Source: Stramenopiles sp. TOSAG23-6 (Eukaryota; Sar). From it: 20,573 nt of DNA. The DNA is taken from contig LT636036.1 in assembly GCA_900128565.1 (NCBI GenBank), positions 1 through 20,573 of the forward strand, given 5' to 3'. Below the pieces are notes generated by a model, which saw only the letters and a program-made list of their open reading frames with translations, searched no databases and had not been told where the DNA came from. Positions 15,404-20,573 of this stretch are shown in pieces; positions within the stretch are counted from its first letter, which is position 1, and each line of letters opens with the position of its first letter. The position numbers were made by a program, and so were the translations under genes.

Positions 15404-18181
15404 ATCCTTAGGTTCACATGTAAAATTTCCAATGCTAAAATTTCCAAATTCACACGATGGTTGACTTCCCACTGGTTTGTACCCACTTTTGCATGTAAGA
15501 GCACAGTATCCTTCGTGTTTGATTATATGATTTTCTGTACAAGCACCTGGAACTGGATTTGCATGTAGTGGAAGTGTAATACCACTGACAAAACAATCTT
15601 TAGGAGCGCATAACACCGAACCTCTATGAAAGACACCATTTTTGCATGATGCCAATTCACCTCGTGCTTCAAAGCCAACATTACACGAAACAGCACATTC
15701 CCCACCATCTTTTAATATAGAGTTAGCCGAACAATTCAAACCAAAAGACCCATTAGCAAGACTTTCAAGTGAATCAGGCACTTTACAGTCTTTATCAGAT
15801 GTTTGAAAACACTGAGCGTCACCAGAGTCGAAATTTCCAGCCCAGCAAGAAGGTTGTCTCCCAGAATATGAGTATCCACTTTTACATTTAACTTCGCATT
15901 GTGCTCCATGTTGAAGTTCGTCACCTACATTGCAATTACTAATGGTATTACTGGCATTATTTTTAACAGTATCATAACTTCCTGGTATAGTACATTTTTT
16001 TGGTTTACATGATATATTACCACGATCGAATTTTCCTGCGAGACATGAAGGCTGTGTTCCTGTCACGGTGTACCCTGTTTCACAGAGAAGATTGCATTTA
16101 TCCCCAGAAGACATTTTTGACCCATTTCTGCATTGCGGACGCAACTCAAGTCCATCAGGTGGTTTTTCCATCCCACTGACAACACATGGATTTGGTGAAC
16201 ATTTTACAGAACCAACATTGAACACACCCTTGTTACAAGATGGCTGTACTCCGCTGATACTATACCCGTTTTTACATTTTAATTCACAAGTTGAAGCATG
16301 ATCAATCGTTGTACCATTAACACAAGAGCCAGGAATTGGATTTGCATTCGACGGCGTAGATAAAGATTTCACGATGCATTTCTTTGGAACGCATTTGATT
16401 GAGCCAGAACTTAAATTTGATTTACTACACTTTGGCTGATCTCCTGTCACATCGTAACCAGTGGCACAGTACCATTCACACGAAGACCCGTCTTCAAGGC
16501 CAACAGACGCTGAACTGCACTTTGGTGTAGCATAGGCATTTGATGGAAGTTTCACCAAGTGTAAATTTTTACAATTGTTTGAGTTATCTTGAGTAGAGCA
16601 TTTGATTGAGCCTTTATTGAACACCCCTGCATTACACGATGGATTGGTCCCAGATATTGATTTTGCAGTCGAGGGATCACATCCCAATTGACAAGATTGT
16701 CCGTGTTGTAAAGTTTTATCAGGTTTACAGCCATCTGGAAGAGCTGCACCATTTGCAGGCTTTGTGAAGTCCCCAGGGACTTTGCATGGATCAGGGACAC
16801 AAGAAAATGATCCTATGGAGAAGTCACCCACATTACAATTTGGTTGAGTACCTGATGGAGAATAACCTGTCATACATTCTAGACTACACGATTTACCATG
16901 GTCTAGGCTACTTCCGTTCAAGCAGTCTTTTGGAAGTGGCTTGGCGTTATTTGGCCTATGAAGGCCACTTATAACACAATTACCAGGTTTGCAAGTAAAC
17001 GACCCTGCATCAAAAATCCCTTTCCTACATTCAGCATACGTTCCAATAAAATCATAATTGCGAGCACACGCAATTTTACAGACCTCTCCTCCTTTCATTT
17101 TTGCTCCTTTAGAACACTGTCCTGGAAATTCTGTACATTTTTCACCATCCCAATACTGACCTGGTGTATCAGAACATTTACAAGCACCAGATTTGCACTC
17201 TGGAACTGGACCAGGATCAGAGACAAAGTTAAAAGTTGGGGGTTTACTTAAGTAACAATCTTGGGTTTCACATATTGCACCTGATAATTTGAATACACCT
17301 GCCTGGCAAAAGGGATCTCGTCCATTTGGCAATTTTACAGAATACCCAAGAGAACATGCCAGTTGACACGATTCTCCATGATTCAGCGACGCACCATCTC
17401 GGCACGATGTTGCCATCTCAGCGACTAATTTATTATATGGGTATGATGAAGATGACGCATTATTAGCAACCGCATGTGCTGCGGAATTTGGTGTGTTTCC
17501 TATATCTTGAACAACACAAAGGCCTCCAGTTCCTTCAACCTTTCCAGTGTTGGCTTTCATGAGAAAGCAAGAACATGGTTTTGACATATCTTCCCCAGTT
17601 GTTGCAGGAAAACTTGTTCGAAACCAATTGTTACAGTTGGTTTTATCCCAACATTTTTTACAGCACGACTTGTCACGCTCGACTGTTGTTTTACCTTCAC
17701 ATGCTGTTGTTTCAACAGTGGCATCAACAGGAGTGTTTTTATCAGAAGGAGTATATTGTTTATTGAACTTTGATACAAATTTCATAGCACCACAACCTTT
17801 TGCATCCATTGTAGAATGTACTTCATCTTTACTGAGGAGAAGACACTGTCCACTTTTAGAAGATCGTGCCCAGGAAACACACTTTTCGTTTACTGAACAG
17901 TTCGTGCAACAAAAAGAATCTCTGTCGCTAGATAAAATTAAAGAACTTGTAATATCTTTTGTTCCTATAAGTCGAGTATTTGACACACTCGCTGAAGTGC
18001 TAATCATACTACATTGACGATTATTGGATGCTAGATTTCTCCTTTGAGATTTCATGGAAATAGGAAAGATATTATTTTTGCTTTCATTAGCTTTGTTTAC
18101 CTGTTTACCAGTAGTTGCACGGAGCACACCTATATTCGTCGGTATGAGACACATCAGAATGAGAAAGGAAATGTACTTCAT
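15404..18181 (-). CDS. Secreted protein with PAN-like and ten repeated cysteine (sushi-like) modules, 3' end broken
   Basis: The ATG at 18181 gives a clear signal peptide (MKYISFLILMCLIPTNIGVL). The upstream in-frame extension translates the (AT)n repeat and is unlikely. Two PAN/apple-like cysteine clusters follow (DSFCCTNCSVNEKCVSWA; SCCKKCWDKTNCNNWF). Then come about ten modules of roughly 60-90 residues with the pattern C..G..L.HG.SC.L.C..GY...G..P.C..G.F..GS..C.P..C. They resemble CCP/sushi modules in the GY...C spacing, so an extracellular adhesion or surface role is inferred. The coding sequence stops making sense right after the last module (CEPKD-C). From 15403 downward it reads antisense to the UVR gene. 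The break coincides with GTATTTTG, which looks like the 5' end of a family intron, so the true 3' end lies elsewhere. Confidence 0.78.
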
Positions 18182-18477
18182 TTTCAACACACTCAGAATA
18201 TATATATATATATATATATGATACAATTGAAATGCAAAAAGAAACAATTAGAAATGAACTTGCTCCTTTTGTTTTTGCAAGTGACAACTGTCGTAGACGA
18301 TGGGAAAGCTTTTGGCGAAAACTTACGAAGAGCGGTTATTCAACCGTTTCATCAAAATTTGGTACAAATATCCGTACTAAAATTACTAAAATCAGCTTCG
18401 AATTCGTGTAACTGTTACCTTTCATTGTGACGTCGACACATAATTGATCCCATACAAGTGGACAAATTTGCGTCAAC
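18182..18477. promoter_or_regulatory. Divergent intergenic region with (AT)11 microsatellite
   Basis: This 296-bp gap lies between divergent genes. Positions 18198-18219 are a perfect (AT)11 run just upstream of the cysteine-module gene start. A 59-codon ORF (18232-18411, +) exists but has no recognisable feature. Confidence 0.45.
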
Positions 18478-19197
18478 ATGGGCGAGATGAATTTAGAGGA
18501 GGAAGTAGTAGACCGAAAGATGGAGTTAAATCGAATTGGAATACGTACGTTTGTACAGAGACCCGGAATTGCAACACACCATTCGTACATAGTTGGGTGT
18601 GACACTTTTGGTTTGAGTGAACGATTACAAGAGCAAGTTGTTGACGATGAATTAACGTTGAGAAAGTTCCGAGCAGATTTAGAAATATTAAAAGTTAATG
18701 GAATGTGCCGGCGACCACCAATATTTTGTGAGATTTTAAGTCTTATGCAGATGGCACCAAATCCTTTTATGTATCCAGATAAACGGAAGTATACAGAATA
18801 TCGCCTTGGTGTCGTTGCATGTAGCGACCCATCTGCGTTTGACCTTCCTTATATTATTCCTAAGCACTTGGAAGCAACACTTAAATGCCTGGAGCTCCCA
18901 AGAGTACATTCTTACCCCACAATAGTAGTAGTACCAATCACGCAGGTGAGTCCAATGACAGATCAGGTAAAAGGTTGGAAGGAGCGTAATCTTGAAATCT
19001 ATCACTTTGAATATCCTCCAAAGGAAGCGGCTAAAACCCAGTTGGAGATAGAGTTAGAAGCAGAAGACGCCGAATTAGAAAAAGAAGAAGCCGAGGCAAA
19101 AGCAAAAGCAGCAGAGGAACGTAAAAGAAAGGCAGAAAGACAAAAGCAAGCAAAATTGAAACGTCTGCAGAAACAACTTAGAAATCGAAAACGATAA
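18478..19197 (+). CDS. Conserved-looking protein of unknown function with charged C-terminal helix
   Basis: This single exon of 239 residues has ATG at 18478 and TAA at 19195-19197. Residues 1-165 look globular (RTFVQRPGIATHHSYIVGCD, CRRPPIFCEILSLMQMAPNP, AFDLPYIIPKHLEATLKCLE, VHSYPTIVVVPITQV). Residues 180-239 are a highly charged helix, acidic then basic (ELEAEDAELEKEEAEAKAKA, then KRKAERQKQAKLKRLQKQLR). I do not recognise the family. The stop is 28 bp from the stop of the convergent PH gene. Confidence 0.75.
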   Translation: MGEMNLEEEVVDRKMELNRIGIRTFVQRPGIATHHSYIVGCDTFGLSERLQEQVVDDELTLRKFRADLEILKVNGMCRRPPIFCEILSLMQMAPNPFMYPDKRKYTEYRLGVVACSDPSAFDLPYIIPKHLEATLKCLELPRVHSYPTIVVVPITQVSPMTDQVKGWKERNLEIYHFEYPPKEAAKTQLEIELEAEDAELEKEEAEAKAKAAEERKRKAERQKQAKLKRLQKQLRNRKR

Positions 19198-19225
19198 ATA
19201 TTATTAAAGTATTATTAAATTTTTT

Positions 19226-20518
19226 TTATATGAAATCATATGAATAATCTGAGCCACTACGACTACTATAGCTATATTCTCCATCACTATAGCTATACTC
19301 ATCATCATTTCCATAATTTATTTCCGAATGCCCCCGACGACTCATATTACGCATAATTTGAAATTTACTTGGTCTACTATTTTTTGACACAGCCTTTATA
19401 TTTTGTGTGATAGCTTGAGCCCAATCTTTGAGATATTTTTTTCGTCTCCTAGAAGAAACATTTTTTGGAGCTGAAAATTCATAACATTTTCCATCTTTAT
19501 GACTTTTGATTGTTTGTAATTTGAAACCACTCTTTACCATTTTAATAGAAGCTCCCTCTAAAGGAATATAACCAACAAAGCTACCATCGGACATACTTGG
19601 GCCTTTATAGTAATACAATTCATCTCGATCTAAACTAAAGAATGTTTTGTGAAAAAATATTTTTTTTTACCGAAAAAAAAAATCGTTAGGTACAAAATTT
19701 CGTATGAAAATAAATAAGTTTGAAATTCATGATGAAAACGTACATCTTCTTTTCCCGAATAACCCACCATCTTTATGAAGCCATCCTGAGTGTGTCGTAT
19801 AACCCTCTTCCATACTTTTTGATAAGTCTTCAAATTGTTCGCCTAAAATAACATTGAAATGCGAGATAAACAGTTCTACAAGATCAAGCCATTCCTCATT
19901 CTCCATCATACGATTCTGCAATTGGATTGAAGTTTTTTTATCATTTGAGGATTGTTTTATTTTTTTCCGATTGGGAGGCCATAAATCAATTCCTACATGA
20001 TGAGCAAGATTTTTTGCTTGACCGCCACCCATTGATACTAATTTGTGCAAGAAGTGTAAAAGAATCATCAAATCTCGGGCCAAGTATATCCGTGTTTTTC
20101 TTATGTTTTCTCCCACTTGTTGAGCAATTTCATCTGTTGAAAGAGGGAAAGCGCGTGCCTTACGAAGTGCTTTCAATAAAGAAACATAAGAGTTCATAGG
20201 TACTAATAACTCATTTTGTTTCAATAATTGCACCAAATGAACTTTTATGAGCCCTGAGATGAGATGTACGGGTTGCGCAGGTAGTATAATCTCATGTAAT
20301 TGGACAGAGTCGGCACACATGACATCTGAATAAATCGCCGTCGCTCCTTGAATATCAGATTCCTCAAAAAGATCTACATCAAAATGTCCAACACGCATTA
20401 CGCGATGAAGGTAACTAAGGACACCTGTAAACCCACTTTCATTTTTCCCAAAGAGTCCACCATTATTGTTTAGTTTTATAGTATTGGATGTATTTTTATG
20501 AATTTTATTGGTATGATA
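19226..20518 (-). CDS. RhoGAP-like and PH domain protein, C-terminal part (3' half of the UVR gene)
   Basis: Exons are 20518-19744 (open to the right edge through the inverted arm) and 19641-19226 (TAA). The first carries a helical region reminiscent of RhoGAP (HLISGLIKVHLVQLLKQNEL, YVSLLKALRK, then KNLAHHVGIDLWPP). I see no clear arginine finger, so it may be an inactive or different fold. A PH domain spans the intron: SGWLHKDGGLFGKRR-FFSLD, DELYYYKG, IPLEGASIKMV, and the conserved Trp in LKDWAQAI. PH domains bind phosphoinositides or proteins, suggesting a membrane-associated signalling adaptor. The tail is Ser/Tyr-rich (YSYSDGEYSYSSRSGSDYSY). Upstream, the frame enters the 55-nt arm and matches the UVR protein in frame. 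Confidence 0.68.
19642..19743 (-). repeat. GT-AT family intron, 102 nt
   Basis: It starts GTACGTTTTC after K-R-R and ends ATTTTTTCACAAAACAT before TCTTTAGTTTAG. The join gives K-R-R-F-F-S-L-D, as expected for strand 2 of a PH domain. It has a near-palindrome TACGAAATTTTGTA plus CCTAAC, 43 nt from the 3' end. Confidence 0.9.
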
Positions 20519-20573
20519 TGTATTTTGACCATGACTACTTCTATGTTTTTCGTGGTCACTAGAACTACAACTA
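20519..20573 (-). repeat. Inverted repeat, right arm (55 nt), reaching the window end
   Basis: It is the reverse complement of 15349-15403 without mismatch. On the minus strand it encodes ...SSSDHEKHRSSHGQNT and runs directly in frame into the RhoGAP-like/PH sequence. Confidence 0.95.

Noticed and set aside
15404-15568. Continuation of the UVR ORF on the + strand after 15403 (ILRFTCKISNAK...)
   Set aside because: It is the antisense of a strongly patterned cysteine module. The genuine continuation in frame is found inverted at the right window edge.
18198-18219. The (AT)11 run as part of the cysteine-module protein's N-terminus
   Set aside because: It would encode YIYIYIYI ahead of a perfect signal peptide that has its own ATG at 18181.
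18232-18411. A 59-codon ORF in the divergent intergenic region
   Set aside because: It has no recognisable domain and sits in a promoter-sized gap. Another overlapping frame is equally open.
1-20573. tRNA, rRNA, CRISPR or bacterial insertion sequences
   Set aside because: I saw no cloverleaf, rRNA core sequence, regularly spaced repeats or transposase ORF on either strand.

Overview
The window is nuclear DNA of an AT-rich, gene-dense eukaryote, most likely a free-living or parasitic protist. It encodes a kinesin-12-like motor, a VPS11 beta-propeller, an ABCB-type transporter half, an F-BAR protein, an F-box/JmjC oxygenase and a RhoGAP-like/PH protein. TAA and TGA both serve as stops. Intergenic gaps are short (14-390 bp) and several very long ORFs have no intron. 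No operons, ribosome binding sites or bacterial features are visible. A marine stramenopile or alveolate is a guess from gene style only.

Layout, left to right: the 3' exon of an unknown + strand gene (53-244); an ankyrin-repeat ORF (-); the C-terminal nucleotide-binding half of an ABCB transporter (-, six exons); the first exon of VPS11 (-), joined to the ABC gene through an intron; a coiled-coil protein (+); an F-BAR protein (+); an F-box/JmjC protein (-); a kinesin (-); the N-terminal part of a UVR-motif protein (+); a secreted protein of repeated cysteine modules (-); an unknown basic-tailed protein (+); and a RhoGAP-like/PH protein (-) running off the right edge.

The main discovery is a family of about ten related T-rich introns, 45-197 nt long (mostly 93-128). 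They begin with GT (usually GTATGTTTT or GTACGTTTT) and, where the flanking protein family fixes the frame, end in AT rather than AG. The tail is TTTTTCCAAAATACAT or TTTTTTCACAATATAT. Eight carry a TACCTAAC element 34-43 nt before the 3' end, mostly preceded by a palindrome TACGAAATTTCGTA or a variant. This looks like an introner-like family with non-canonical GT-AT ends.

The second theme is rearrangement. VPS11 exon 1 is joined, out of phase, to the middle of the ABC gene exactly at one of these introns. A UVR/RhoGAP-like/PH gene is split: its 5' part (14846-15403, +) and its 3' part (20518-19226, -) join perfectly in frame across a 55-nt sequence that occurs in inverted orientation at 15349-15403 and at the window end (20519-20573). 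These could be real rearrangements at intron termini, but whole-genome-amplification chimeras or short-read assembly joins are equally possible. 55 nt is a common assembly k-mer, and the window starts inside an intron core.

The genes are ordinary cell-biology genes (trafficking, cytoskeleton, membrane shape, surface) with no evident joint pathway.
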